The notes beneath the pieces are model-generated. The model was not told where the DNA came from. It did not search any database and was given only the letters and a program-made list of their open reading frames with translations. Both the position numbers and the translations under genes were made by a program. DNA of 36,194 nt, from positions 1 through 36,194 of the forward strand of contig JAGGVT010000043.1 in NCBI GenBank assembly GCA_021157815.1, read 5' to 3'. Origin of the DNA: a bacterium. Lineage in GTDB: Bacteria; JAJVIF01; JAGGVT01. Shown piece by piece: positions 8,492 to 18,099 of this stretch (the stretch's first letter is position 1; the number at the start of each line of letters is the position of its first letter).

Positions 8492-9241
8492 TTGCTAATT
8501 GATGTTATAACGCTGTTTCCCGAGTATTACAAATCCCCTCTCGATGTCAGCATCCTGAAAATCGCCATCGAGACAGGATTGATCGAAATTGAACTTCACG
8601 ACTTTCGATCTTTTTCCAAAGGGAAACACAGACAGGTGGATGACTCGCCTTACGGGGGCGGGCCCGGTATGGTTCTCATGCTTCAGCCGATTGTAGATTG
8701 CCTTGAGGAATTAATCGACAGGCGGCTGAAAGAGGATTATCAGCGAACTCGACTGATACTCCTCACATGCGATGGCAAAACGTTCAATCAGGAAACGGCT
8801 TGCAAACTGAGCAATGAAGAACACATCATCCTGGTGTCCGGGCATTATGAGGGATTCGATTCACGCCTTACCCAATTGTTTCCTTTCGAGGAAATCAGCA
8901 TTGGCAATTACGTTCTCTCCGGCGGCGAGGCGGCATCGCTGGTGGTAATCGAATCTATCGCGCGTGAGATACCCGGCGTTCTGGGAAATCCCGAAAGCGC
9001 GCAGGCTGAATCGTTCAGGCATGGATTGCTCGACCATTCATCGTTCACCCGTCCACCAGACTTCAGGGGACTCAAGGTTCCCGACGTGCTGCAAGGCGGA
9101 AACCATAAATTAATAGATGAGTGGCGGCTTAAGGAATCGATAAGGAAAACGATAAAAAAAAGACCGGACTTGCTTAATTCTGATCAGCTGGATGAGAAAT
9201 CACAAAAGATTGTGGATGAGATTAAGAAAGAACTGGAATAG
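8492..9241 (+). CDS. trmD: tRNA (guanine-N1)-methyltransferase
   Basis: IDVITLFPEYYKSPLDVSI, DDSPYGGGPGMV, GHYEGFDSR, SIGNYVLSGGEAASLVVIESI, FRHGLLDHSSFTRP; TTG start. Confidence 0.96.
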   Translation: MLIDVITLFPEYYKSPLDVSILKIAIETGLIEIELHDFRSFSKGKHRQVDDSPYGGGPGMVLMLQPIVDCLEELIDRRLKEDYQRTRLILLTCDGKTFNQETACKLSNEEHIILVSGHYEGFDSRLTQLFPFEEISIGNYVLSGGEAASLVVIESIAREIPGVLGNPESAQAESFRHGLLDHSSFTRPPDFRGLKVPDVLQGGNHKLIDEWRLKESIRKTIKKRPDLLNSDQLDEKSQKIVDEIKKELE

Positions 9242-9294
9242 AATAAGATTATTTTTTTTAGAAAGATTGCATAATCTGATAGAGGTCAGAAATA

Positions 9295-9846
9295 ATGGCT
9301 GACGAAGTAGAAAAAAAAGAAACTGAACAGGCCGACGAGGTTACACAGGAAACCGCGGCTGATGAATCCAAAGTGGAAGAAGCAGCTGTAGAGGAAGCAT
9401 CTACAGAAGCAGAACCTGTAGAACCCGAGCCCGAGACCGTGGCTGAACCGAAAGCGAAGCCATCGAAGGAGACTCTCAAGAAGAAAAAGGTCGCGAAAGT
9501 TAATAAAGTCGAACTTTTCAACAAGAAATATCTCCGTGATGACATCCCTGAATTCAAAGCGGGAGACACTGTCCGTGTTCATTACAGAATCGTCGAGGGC
9601 GACAAAACCCGTATTCAGGCTTACGAGGGTGTCTGCATTGCGCGAAAGCACGGTGGTGTGAACGAAACCTTCAAGGTTCGAAAAATGAGCGGACAGATTG
9701 GAGTCGAGCGTACCTTCTTCCTCCATTCACATCGAATTGAGAAAATCGAGGTAAAGAAGATAGGCAAGGTTCGACGCGCGAAGATTTATTATCTGCGGGG
9801 AAAGGTCGGCAAGCAGGCTCGAATCCGCGAAGCTGGCATTCATTAG
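9295..9846 (+). CDS. rplS: 50S ribosomal protein L19 with acidic N-terminal extension
   Basis: [40 protein letters not shown]...[39 protein letters not shown]. Confidence 0.96.
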   Translation: MADEVEKKETEQADEVTQETAADESKVEEAAVEEASTEAEPVEPEPETVAEPKAKPSKETLKKKKVAKVNKVELFNKKYLRDDIPEFKAGDTVRVHYRIVEGDKTRIQAYEGVCIARKHGGVNETFKVRKMSGQIGVERTFFLHSHRIEKIEVKKIGKVRRAKIYYLRGKVGKQARIREAGIH

Positions 9847-9871
9847 AGCATCTAAACAATCTGGAACACCA

Positions 9872-9904
9872 AAGAATCTGTTAAATCAACGGGTTCTTTT
9901 TTTC
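9872..9904 (+). terminator. Rho-independent terminator candidate after rplS
   Basis: AAGAATC...GGTTCTT stem (one G-U) running into a T-tract. Confidence 0.65.
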
Positions 9905-9972
9905 TCCCTTTTTTCTTGAGGCTATCATGTAAAAAGAGGATAAAAGCGAAAGGGGCAAAAAAAAGCAAAAAA

Positions 9973-10018
9973 GTGCCAGCCGTGGTGCCAGCCACGGTGC
10001 CAGCCACGGTGCCAGCCC
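9973..10018. repeat. 12-bp tandem repeat GTGCCAGCC(GTG/ACG), about 3.8 copies, self-complementary
   Basis: GTGCCAGCCGTG/GTGCCAGCCACG/GTGCCAGCCACG/GTGCCAGCCC; CCGTGG-TGCCAG-CCACGG hairpin. Confidence 0.9.
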
Positions 10019-10380
10019 ATATCGCATATTATTATTAGAAATTGCTATAAGATGCCTTATTCCAAACACAGCGAAAGACACTCCGGTATTGAAATGTCAA
10101 TATTAAACGAGAAACGCTATTCATCCGGATTTTTCATGCTGATGAAGAAAATCGGCAATAAGTTATCCAAAATATATTCACATTTCCATGCAGGTTTTTA
10201 AAAAGCCGGATAGTATCGTATAAGTATCATGCGCTAAAGTTAGACATTACAACGCAGACTGGCAATGTATTATCAACTCAGGCATATAAACTCTCTACAT
10301 AGCCAAAGTTGTACAAAAATGAATCGCAATGAATAAATTGTGGACAAAGTTGTGAATTACCATTCCGGAATTGCAGTCGA

Positions 10381-11541
10381 TTACATCTTATGCAATTCCT
10401 TGCCATCAAGGTATGTTCTGACACAATGCGACCTTGCATCGAGCGGATGGCCATCGAAAATTGCGATATCCGCATCCTTTCCCTTTTCCAAACTTCCGAT
10501 TCTCTTACCCAAACCGATTATCTGCGCGGGATAAATCGTGATTGCCCTGAGCGCCTCAACCTCGTCCATCCCACCCTTTACTGACATTGCCGCGAGGATT
10601 GGCAGTGTCCATATCGGCGCGACCGGATGATCGGTTGTAATCGACACACGTATTCCAGCCCGGTTGAGAATTCCCGGAAGCGCGATTGAACGCTCTCGCA
10701 GTTCCTGCTTTAACATCGCTGTGTTGATTGGCCCTGTTACGCAATCAATTTTTCTCTTTTTTAGTTCATCCACAATCAGATGTCCCTCGGTTGTGTGCTC
10801 GATTGTAACTTTAAAGTTAAACTCCTTTGCGATTCTCAACGCTGTCAGTATGTCATCAGCCCTGTGGCAATGCCATCTTGCCGGAATTTTGCGATTTAGA
10901 ACAAGCGACAGATTTTCCATTCCCAAATCCTCCTCGAAAACCTCCTTTTTCTTTTTAGCCTTTTTCTTTTTAGCGATATAATCACGGCATTTCATCAATG
11001 CCGCGCGAGTGATCGCCGCGGATCCCATACGGGTTTTGGGGGGCTTTCCCTGATCCTTGCCGTAGAACCTGAAAGGGTTTTCCCCAAGCGCGAATTTCAT
11101 GCCCTCCGGTTCCTTAATAATCATCTCTTCGACAGTCTGCGCGTTCGGATAACACTTAACCACAACGTTCAATCCGCCTATCAGGTTGGCGCTGCCGGGA
11201 TTCGCAACAGCGGTTGTTATCCCGCCTTCGAGAGCGTAACGAAATCCGGGGTCGCGTGGAAAGACAGCATCCATCGCCCGTACCTGCGGCGTGATTGGAT
11301 CCGAACCCTCGTTGTAATGGTATCCCATTATGCCGGCGCCCTCCTCGAAAACACCCAAATGCGAATGAGCCTCGACAAGCCCTGGAATTATATACAATCC
11401 CTTGCAGTCAACTACTTTCGCTTTTGCTGGTTTCTTGATGTTCTTTGAGACATCAACGATTTTCCCGCCTTTTGTCAGTACAGAAAATCCTTTCGTCCAT
11501 CCTTTTGGTGTAAAGGTATTTCCATTTTTTAAAAGAAACAT
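10381..11541 (-). CDS. Amidohydrolase, imidazolonepropionase-like
   Basis: GLYIIPGLVEAHSHLG, GGITTAVANPGSANLIGG, RWHCHRADDI, ITTDHPV, LEKGKDADIAIFDGHPLD. Confidence 0.9.
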   Translation of the reverse strand: MFLLKNGNTFTPKGWTKGFSVLTKGGKIVDVSKNIKKPAKAKVVDCKGLYIIPGLVEAHSHLGVFEEGAGIMGYHYNEGSDPITPQVRAMDAVFPRDPGFRYALEGGITTAVANPGSANLIGGLNVVVKCYPNAQTVEEMIIKEPEGMKFALGENPFRFYGKDQGKPPKTRMGSAAITRAALMKCRDYIAKKKKAKKKKEVFEEDLGMENLSLVLNRKIPARWHCHRADDILTALRIAKEFNFKVTIEHTTEGHLIVDELKKRKIDCVTGPINTAMLKQELRERSIALPGILNRAGIRVSITTDHPVAPIWTLPILAAMSVKGGMDEVEALRAITIYPAQIIGLGKRIGSLEKGKDADIAIFDGHPLDARSHCVRTYLDGKELHKM

Positions 11542-11579
11542 ATCTGGCCTCTCGTATCATATAAATTAGAGAAAATAAT

Positions 11580-12716
11580 TTAGCCGTGTCCCTTGCGAGT
11601 CTTCTGTGTTTTTCGTTTCCTGCGGGTTTCATTCACAATTTTATAATAAATCTCCACTGTCTTTCTCGCATGAACCCCCCAGCTTAGCTGATTCGCGCGA
11701 GCATTTCCCTTTTGAATAAGATCATTACGCATATCCTCATTTGATATTAATTCCAGCATGCTGTCCCCCAGCTGTCGTTCAGCGATTGGGTCGAACAAAA
11801 CCGAGGCTCCTCCGGCGCTTTCGATATGCGCGGGAATTTTGGACGCGATAACCGGAACCCCCATCTCCATCGCCTCGACAACTGGAAGTCCGAAACCCTC
11901 ATCAAAACTGGGACAAACAACCATCATTGAATCGCGATAAGCAACCGCAAGCATCCTGTGCTCCAAATGCCCGGCGAAAACAACCTTGTCGAGAAAACCC
12001 TGGCGGCGCGCCAGATCCCTGATCTTTTCCTGGTAAGCGTTCTTCGTACCGACCAGAACAAGCTGCATGTCAGGATACTCCTGATAAACACGCTTGAACT
12101 GGTTCACAAGAGATTCAATATTCTTGCGGTATTCAAACGATCCAACAAACAGCACGTATGGATTATGCAGTTTGTATCTCAAGTGAAAACTGCTGGCTAT
12201 ATCATTCGGAATTATTTCGCTTCTTGAAACTGTTGGCGCAAGTTCAAGAGCTGTAACTTTATTTTCCGGAATTTTGAGGTACTTTATGACATCGCGTTTT
12301 GTGGTCATGCTGTTGGTGATTATATGATCCGCGTATTTTGCCGACCATGGGATAATCCTGCCGAAATAATACCTGCTGAATCCGCTCATAAATCGCGGGC
12401 GTTTGAGCACAATTAAATCATGAATTGTAATCACTCTTGGAAATTTAAGAATAACAGGAAGGCTGAAGCACGGCGTGTGAAAAACATCCAGCTTATCCTT
12501 CATCGCCTCCATTACAACACCATACTGCTCCCATTTCAGGCGTTGTGATGTTGAGGTGAATCCTTCTTCATATTTTTTCCCCTTTGGCTGGTAGAGCTTT
12601 ACATGAATTTCGCCACCCCATTCATCAAAAGCATCAATCAGGGACTGCGTATATCGCCCAAGACCGGTCGCTCCACCGCCAAGGAGACTTTGTCCATCCA
12701 TACCTACGACAAGCAT
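11580..12716 (-). CDS. Glycosyltransferase family 4 (GT-B fold)
   Basis: GGATGLGRYTQSLI, YVLFVGSFEYRKNIESLVNQF, CPSFDEGFGLPVVEAMEMGVPVIAS; GGAGGA upstream of ATG 12716 supports a shorter start than the ORF track (12809). Confidence 0.9.
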   Translation of the reverse strand: MLVVGMDGQSLLGGGATGLGRYTQSLIDAFDEWGGEIHVKLYQPKGKKYEEGFTSTSQRLKWEQYGVVMEAMKDKLDVFHTPCFSLPVILKFPRVITIHDLIVLKRPRFMSGFSRYYFGRIIPWSAKYADHIITNSMTTKRDVIKYLKIPENKVTALELAPTVSRSEIIPNDIASSFHLRYKLHNPYVLFVGSFEYRKNIESLVNQFKRVYQEYPDMQLVLVGTKNAYQEKIRDLARRQGFLDKVVFAGHLEHRMLAVAYRDSMMVVCPSFDEGFGLPVVEAMEMGVPVIASKIPAHIESAGGASVLFDPIAERQLGDSMLELISNEDMRNDLIQKGNARANQLSWGVHARKTVEIYYKIVNETRRKRKTQKTRKGHG

Positions 12717-12840
12717 TTTCCAGTTCCTCCAGTATTCAATTTCCCGGTGCCTTAATTTTAACCTAAAATCGCTCGTATGTCTTTCAAGTTGTTTAAGTTG
12801 TTTTGGCACTTCAATAAATAATGTGGGTTATTTGTCCCCC

Positions 12841-12959
12841 GTAAAAAAAGGGGACAGTCCACATGAGGCTTCAAATCTGATGTTATCAATATACTATGCT
12901 GTAACCCCCTTATTTATACTGTGTTTATTCACCTGGTTGGGACAGTCCCCTTTTTTTAC
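12841..12959. mobile_element. REP/REPIN-like (MITE-like) element bounded by GTAAAAAAAGGGGACAGTCC inverted termini
   Basis: Left arm 12841-12860 and right arm to 12959 are inverted repeats with one central mismatch; 'AAAAAGGGGACAGTCCCCTTTTT' repeats are common non-autonomous elements. Confidence 0.7.
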
Positions 12960-13034
12960 TCAATCTAAACTGAACCCACACGATTTATTGAAAAGCCGTT
13001 GTTTAAAATTGTAGTCTTTCTTAATCCGGCAGGA

Positions 13035-13040
13035 TATAAT
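13035..13040 (+). promoter_or_regulatory. -10 box TATAAT seven bases before the ATG of the FlhB-like gene
   Basis: GGATATAATTATTACATGG; no clear -35. Confidence 0.4.
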
Positions 13041-13046
13041 TATTAC

Positions 13047-13247
13047 ATGGATGACAAACGTGGAAAAAAGCATGTTGCGGAGATAATAATCGAAAAAGCG
13101 CAGGAGCACGGTGTCCCGATTCGCAAGGATCCTCCTCTCGCGGAACTTCTCGCGACTGTTCCTCCCGACACCAGCATCCCTCAGGAATTGTACGAGGCTG
13201 TTGCTGAAATACTCGCGCAGATTATTTCACTTGACGTGAAAAAATAA
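13047..13247 (+). CDS. Standalone FlhB/EscU C-terminal-like protein (FlhX-like)
   Basis: KHVAEIIIEKAQEHGVPIRKDPPLAELLATVPPDTSIPQELYEAVAEILAQI matches the FlhB cytoplasmic tail pattern; ATG 13047 preferred over 12999. Confidence 0.75.
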   Translation: MDDKRGKKHVAEIIIEKAQEHGVPIRKDPPLAELLATVPPDTSIPQELYEAVAEILAQIISLDVKK

Positions 13248-13263
13248 ATCCTCTCCAAACCCC

Positions 13264-13292
13264 TTATCAAATGCACATTCTAACGATATAAT
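13264..13292 (+). promoter_or_regulatory. Sigma70-type promoter candidate for hflX
   Basis: TTATCA (13264-13269), 17 bp, TATAAT (13287-13292); ATG at 13302. Confidence 0.5.
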
Positions 13293-13301
13293 GCAAATTG
13301 T

Positions 13302-14396
13302 ATGAGTTCCGAACGAATAAAGATCGATTCCGGCAAACCTGAAAAACAATCCGCTATTCTCTACGGATTCATCGGCAAGGGCAAATTATCTGAATATGAT
13401 GAATTCGAGTTTCTTGCGGAATCCGCCGGCGTGGCAATTCTGGAAACACTCGCGCAGCGCGAGGGTACACCACGGCCACGCCACTATATCGCGCCCGGTT
13501 CTGTCAAAGACCTGGCGCATATTGTTGAGCTTGTCAAACCTGACATGGTGATTTTCGACTGCGAGTTGAAAGGTTCACAGCGCAACAACCTTGAGGATGA
13601 CCTTAATGTTCCTGTGCTGGACAGAACTGAATTGATTCTGGACATTTTCGCATCACGCGCTAAAACACGAGAGGGCAAGCTGCAGGTCGAACTCGCGCAG
13701 TTGATGTACCAGCTGCCGCGCCTTGCGGGACTGTGGAAACATTTTGGCGCGCTTGGCGGTGGAATCGGAACAAGGGGCCCCGGTGAAACACAGCTTGAGG
13801 TTGACCGCCGTAGAATTAACCAGCGAATCACTCAACTCAAAAGGCAGATTAAAACGATTGAAAGCCAACGGCGAACTCAACGCAAACAACGCATGAAAAG
13901 CAAGATTCCCAAAATCGCTCTTGTCGGATACACAAACGCGGGCAAAAGCACGCTTATCAACGCTTTAACAAATTCCAACGCGTATTCCGACAACCGCCTG
14001 TTCGCGACACTGGACACATTGACGCGCAAGGGCTTTTTCCCAACAAGCCGCCGCGAATTCCTGATTACCGACACCGTGGGTTTTATCAGGCGAATCCCGA
14101 CACAATTAATCGCGGCATTTCAGGCGACACTTGAGGAAATCAACTACTCGAACCTTCTTCTTATCGTCGTGGATATCACCGATGATGACTTCCAGAATAA
14201 ACTGGAAGTGGTTCATGAAACACTCAATGACATCGGCGCGGGAGAATTGCCAAAGCTGGTGATATATAACAAATCAGATTTGCTGAGTAAATCATTGCGG
14301 CCAATCGCATCATCCGAAATCGCTGTCAGCGCGAAAACCGGCGATGGCCTGGATATACTTGTTGAGAAAATGGATTCCATAACCCTTTATAGATGA
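13302..14396 (+). CDS. hflX: GTPase HflX
   Basis: GGIGTRGPGETQLEVDRRRI, GYTNAGKSTLINAL, FATLDTLTR, DTVGFIRRIPTQLIAAFQATLEE, YNKSD. Confidence 0.96.
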   Translation: MSSERIKIDSGKPEKQSAILYGFIGKGKLSEYDEFEFLAESAGVAILETLAQREGTPRPRHYIAPGSVKDLAHIVELVKPDMVIFDCELKGSQRNNLEDDLNVPVLDRTELILDIFASRAKTREGKLQVELAQLMYQLPRLAGLWKHFGALGGGIGTRGPGETQLEVDRRRINQRITQLKRQIKTIESQRRTQRKQRMKSKIPKIALVGYTNAGKSTLINALTNSNAYSDNRLFATLDTLTRKGFFPTSRREFLITDTVGFIRRIPTQLIAAFQATLEEINYSNLLLIVVDITDDDFQNKLEVVHETLNDIGAGELPKLVIYNKSDLLSKSLRPIASSEIAVSAKTGDGLDILVEKMDSITLYR

Positions 14397-15466
14397 TGAT
14401 TAACACGCGAAATATCAAACTGTTGTTTTTCATCCTTGTCCTGCTGTTATACATGATTCCCGGATGTAACGGCAACTCGGATGATGAGAACAGCAATTCA
14501 AACGATAAAGAAACTGTCGATGATATTCAGCATGAAATATTAAACGTACTAAATCCCGGTGAATTTAAACTTGATACGATAGAGGACGGCGACACTCTTC
14601 GATTGGCGGGGATTCGCAAATCTGTAAGGCTGCTTTGTGTCGATACGGAAGAGGTATTTTCAGGTAAAAAACGGACTGATAAAAAACTTGCTTATGATGA
14701 CTGGGATGCGTATTTGCAAATACACCACAATTCCGGTGAGATAAAGAAATACCCTACGCCATGGGGTGAAGCGGCAGAGGAATTCGCAAAAGAGTTTTTC
14801 GAGAATATCAGCGATGTAATCATTGAGCATGATTCACTCGATCGAACAACAGGTTTTTTCCATCGCCACTTATGCTATGTCATTGTTGAAAAGAACGGCA
14901 GTCGAATTAATTTCAACGTTGAACTTGTTCGGAACGGATTCACCCCCTACTACACCAAATACGGCTATTCATCAAGGTATCACGAGGATTTCATCGCCGC
15001 CGAACATGAAGCGCGAAAAAAGAAAGTTGGAATCTGGAATAAAAAGACACATTGCTATCCTGACTATGATGAAAGAATTTCACTGTGGACTGACAGAGCA
15101 GATGCCATCAGGAATTTCAATAGTTCTTTTTCAAACAACGATGATTACTTCATGCTCGCGAATGAAACCGACTGGAGCCGCCTTAAGGATTACGTTGGAC
15201 AAGAAATAACCGTATTTGGAACCATTGACCAAATCCGTAAAAAGGGGCCGCCATACAGGCTGTTCATGGCTCACAAACAGAGTGAGTTGTTTCTTCTATA
15301 CACTGACGATGCTGATCTGCATAGCATGATAATTCAAAAGCACTTTGACGACAGATTTGTTTATGTCAGTGGAACACTCGAAAAGGATGATAAATACTAC
15401 TCGATGAGAATAATCGATTATGGTCGGATTAAATCGCCAGATATTGAATATAGCAACAATGAATGA
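14393..15466 (+). CDS. Lipoprotein with thermonuclease (SNase-like) domain and C-terminal OB-like region
   Basis: Signal peptide ending MIPGC; IEDGDTLRL, VRLLCVDTEE, DRTTGFFHRHLCYVIV, NVELVRNGF SNase pattern; C-terminal VGQEITVFGTIDQI...FVYVSGTLEK beta-rich; ATGA overlap with hflX. Confidence 0.8.
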   Translation: MMINTRNIKLLFFILVLLLYMIPGCNGNSDDENSNSNDKETVDDIQHEILNVLNPGEFKLDTIEDGDTLRLAGIRKSVRLLCVDTEEVFSGKKRTDKKLAYDDWDAYLQIHHNSGEIKKYPTPWGEAAEEFAKEFFENISDVIIEHDSLDRTTGFFHRHLCYVIVEKNGSRINFNVELVRNGFTPYYTKYGYSSRYHEDFIAAEHEARKKKVGIWNKKTHCYPDYDERISLWTDRADAIRNFNSSFSNNDDYFMLANETDWSRLKDYVGQEITVFGTIDQIRKKGPPYRLFMAHKQSELFLLYTDDADLHSMIIQKHFDDRFVYVSGTLEKDDKYYSMRIIDYGRIKSPDIEYSNNE

Positions 15467-16517
15467 AAAACAAACGGAAGACGCAACCATATCTGTTACT
15501 GTAACCATTGTCGCTTTTTCAGACGGCAAAACCGTTCGTGCGTGCATCGATTCGCTTCTCGCTCAGCGGATAAACAGCGACTCATACGACATCGAATACC
15601 GCGTTCTGATTAACAATCCCAAAGTCATTCCACCTGAATCGCTGTCCGATGATTACCCGGATTTTACAATTATCGTACCGGAGCGAAATATCGGCTACGC
15701 TGGCGCGATTGCACATTGCTGGCGTGACTGCGAGGATGGCTATATTGTAGTAACGAATGATGATTTAGTTTTCATGCCGAACTGGCTTGAGGAAATTCTA
15801 AAACCGTTAGAGGATTCTAGAGTGTTCGCATCGACTTGTTCGATAATCAACGAGGGTGAGCTGGAGGAAACATCAAACGGCACGTTGAATCCAATCGGGA
15901 TTAGAATCCCGGATGTTTTTTCCGACCGCTCCCGAGTGCTTTTCCCATCGGGAGCGGCGTTCGCGTTTCGCAAGGATGATATCGAACCGGTTGACTCAAC
16001 ATACTTCTTATATTTCGAGGATGTCTATCTCGGATTGCTCGCACGGTTTCGAGGGTTTGAAATCGTGATGAATCCCGAATCAAAAGCGAACCATTGCCAC
16101 CAACTCTCGACCAGCAGGATGCCGAAAGGCCAGCTGCATTATTACATGGAGAAAAACCGTATCGCGAATATCCTTCTGTTCTTCAGCGGATGGACTTTGT
16201 TTCGCCTTCTCCCCTACTTCATCGCGGATTTTATTATCCGGCTGTTTTCGATGTTAACTTTCAAACGCCGTCCTGATGCCATCCTGCGAGCGTGGTTTTA
16301 TTATCTTACCCATACCGGCACAACTATTTTCAAACGGTTGAAGGCAGCTGAATCGCGCAAGGCCAGGGATAAGGATATTCTTCCCATGATGAGCGGAAAA
16401 CTGCTGCCGTCTAACAGTGGGATTGCGAGATTTATAAACAGTGTTTTTATCGGTTATTCCCAATTGGTCGGATTGAACTTTGTCGAGACTATTCGAAAAG
16501 ATGCCAACCGAAAGTAA
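15459..16517 (+). CDS. Glycosyltransferase family 2 (rhamnosyltransferase WbbL-like)
   Basis: VTVTIVAFSDGKTVRACIDSLLAQ, PERNIGYAGAI, VVTNDDLVFMPNWLEEIL, FLYFEDVYLGLLARFRGFEI. Confidence 0.88.
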   Translation: MNEKQTEDATISVTVTIVAFSDGKTVRACIDSLLAQRINSDSYDIEYRVLINNPKVIPPESLSDDYPDFTIIVPERNIGYAGAIAHCWRDCEDGYIVVTNDDLVFMPNWLEEILKPLEDSRVFASTCSIINEGELEETSNGTLNPIGIRIPDVFSDRSRVLFPSGAAFAFRKDDIEPVDSTYFLYFEDVYLGLLARFRGFEIVMNPESKANHCHQLSTSRMPKGQLHYYMEKNRIANILLFFSGWTLFRLLPYFIADFIIRLFSMLTFKRRPDAILRAWFYYLTHTGTTIFKRLKAAESRKARDKDILPMMSGKLLPSNSGIARFINSVFIGYSQLVGLNFVETIRKDANRK

Positions 16518-18099
16518 AAAAGAAAAGAAACCATCACGATTTACACTGCCCGTGTTGCTTGTATTAATCGCAGGTCTGGCGGGTTGGATTGGTTTCCTCG
16601 TTCAATATCCCCTCCCTGTCTGGGGAGATGAGTGGTTTACCTATAAAACATCATGCATGATGCTGATAGGAAACACTATCTCGACAGTTCTTAATGATGC
16701 TCACCCGCCTTTATATTGGGCACTAACAAACGCCTTTTATAACTGTTTAGATATATTCAATTTACGGATTTCAGGCATACTCCCGTTTAGAATCATCTCA
16801 GCGTTTTACGGCATATTGGCGATTTATTTCAGCAGTCTGATATCCAAGCGATACAATAACAAATCACCCAATGGCAAAGACGCTCAACTCGCATTTTTGT
16901 TAATCGCGCTTACATCCCCATTCCTGTTTCTGTTTTTCCCGATGGCGCGATACTACTCGCTTTTCGCGCTTCTGGTCTCACTTTCGCTGCTGTTGAAATC
17001 AAAAGGGAAATTCTCGAAACTGGACATAGTCGGAATCATCATCGTTGATACGCTGATGCTCTACACCAATTTCCTCGCCGGACTTGTTCTGATTGGAGGT
17101 TGGATTTACCTTCTCACACGAAAAATAAACAAACCGTCCCGCTCGCAATTAACCACAATGCTCGTTGCACCGTGGATTCTATTCGCTCCAATCCTGCCGA
17201 GTTTATTTTCAGCATTAACTAAAATAAGCGGACAGAATTTCTTCACCGCGGATTTCGGCTCAGGATTGCAGGGATTCATAGTCCGCATCGTATATACATG
17301 GCACGTTTTCTTTTCGGGTGAGTTTATCTATCCGTGGCAGCCATCCGGAATCGTGATATTCCTGCTGGCCGGATATCTTGCATACAGGTTCATAAGATAT
17401 TCATCACCTGAATTCAAGCGGTTAATCGGATGGGCCATCGCACTGCCATTTGTTCTTGTGATAATTTCATCGATTTCACTCTTTTCGCTTGGCATGGAAT
17501 TTGTGCCGCCACGACTCGCATTCGCGCAAATTATTTTCCTGATAGCGATAACGCTTGGAATATTCACAATACGGAACACAAAACTCAGATGTGGAATTAT
17601 TATCCTACTCCTGCTTTCTAATCTTCATGCGGATTACAATCTGGTTAAAAGGGAGAATTTCCTTCATTCGACATACATAATCCCCTATGGAATAATCGCT
17701 AACAAAATCAATGACAGGATGCAATATCCGGATGATCTCATACTGCATGATGATGACTCTTTTATATATGGATTATTCTTCCAGACTGATTTGATCAATC
17801 GCGGAGTTGATATATTACGCAATATATCCGCAGTCGATTTTTCAATCGATGACGTCATTGAGAAAAATCCGCAAGCGCGAATATGGCTTGTTTATTCAAC
17901 TAAAGACCGTACGCCTGACCAGAAATTGAATTCAATTCTTGCACGGCTGAACCAATCCGACTATATAAAACTTGAGCATTATAAATATGTCAGGGAAAGC
18001 GATTCCGCTCTGAAAATGAAAAAACTGCTTCTTGGCAGAGAGGTCGAGAAGTATAAGAAAGAGGTTATCTTGTTTGAACCCGCGCCGCAAAAAGAATAG
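16501..18099 (+). CDS. Multi-pass membrane glycosyltransferase (GT-C, PMT/ArnT-like)
   Basis: WGDEWFTYKTS...NDAHPPLYWALTN GT-C motif followed by multiple hydrophobic segments. Confidence 0.8.
   Translation: MPTESKKEKKPSRFTLPVLLVLIAGLAGWIGFLVQYPLPVWGDEWFTYKTSCMMLIGNTISTVLNDAHPPLYWALTNAFYNCLDIFNLRISGILPFRIISAFYGILAIYFSSLISKRYNNKSPNGKDAQLAFLLIALTSPFLFLFFPMARYYSLFALLVSLSLLLKSKGKFSKLDIVGIIIVDTLMLYTNFLAGLVLIGGWIYLLTRKINKPSRSQLTTMLVAPWILFAPILPSLFSALTKISGQNFFTADFGSGLQGFIVRIVYTWHVFFSGEFIYPWQPSGIVIFLLAGYLAYRFIRYSSPEFKRLIGWAIALPFVLVIISSISLFSLGMEFVPPRLAFAQIIFLIAITLGIFTIRNTKLRCGIIILLLLSNLHADYNLVKRENFLHSTYIIPYGIIANKINDRMQYPDDLILHDDDSFIYGLFFQTDLINRGVDILRNISAVDFSIDDVIEKNPQARIWLVYSTKDRTPDQKLNSILARLNQSDYIKLEHYKYVRESDSALKMKKLLLGREVEKYKKEVILFEPAPQKE

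Noticed and set aside
9881-10534. Small ORFs in the rplS-amidohydrolase gap
   Set aside because: One translates the 12-bp repeat (APWLAPWLAPRLA); the others lack ribosome-binding sites or motifs.
14823-15209. 128-aa ORF inside the thermonuclease lipoprotein gene
   Set aside because: Out-of-frame ORF on the same strand, no family signature; the 357-aa frame is better supported.
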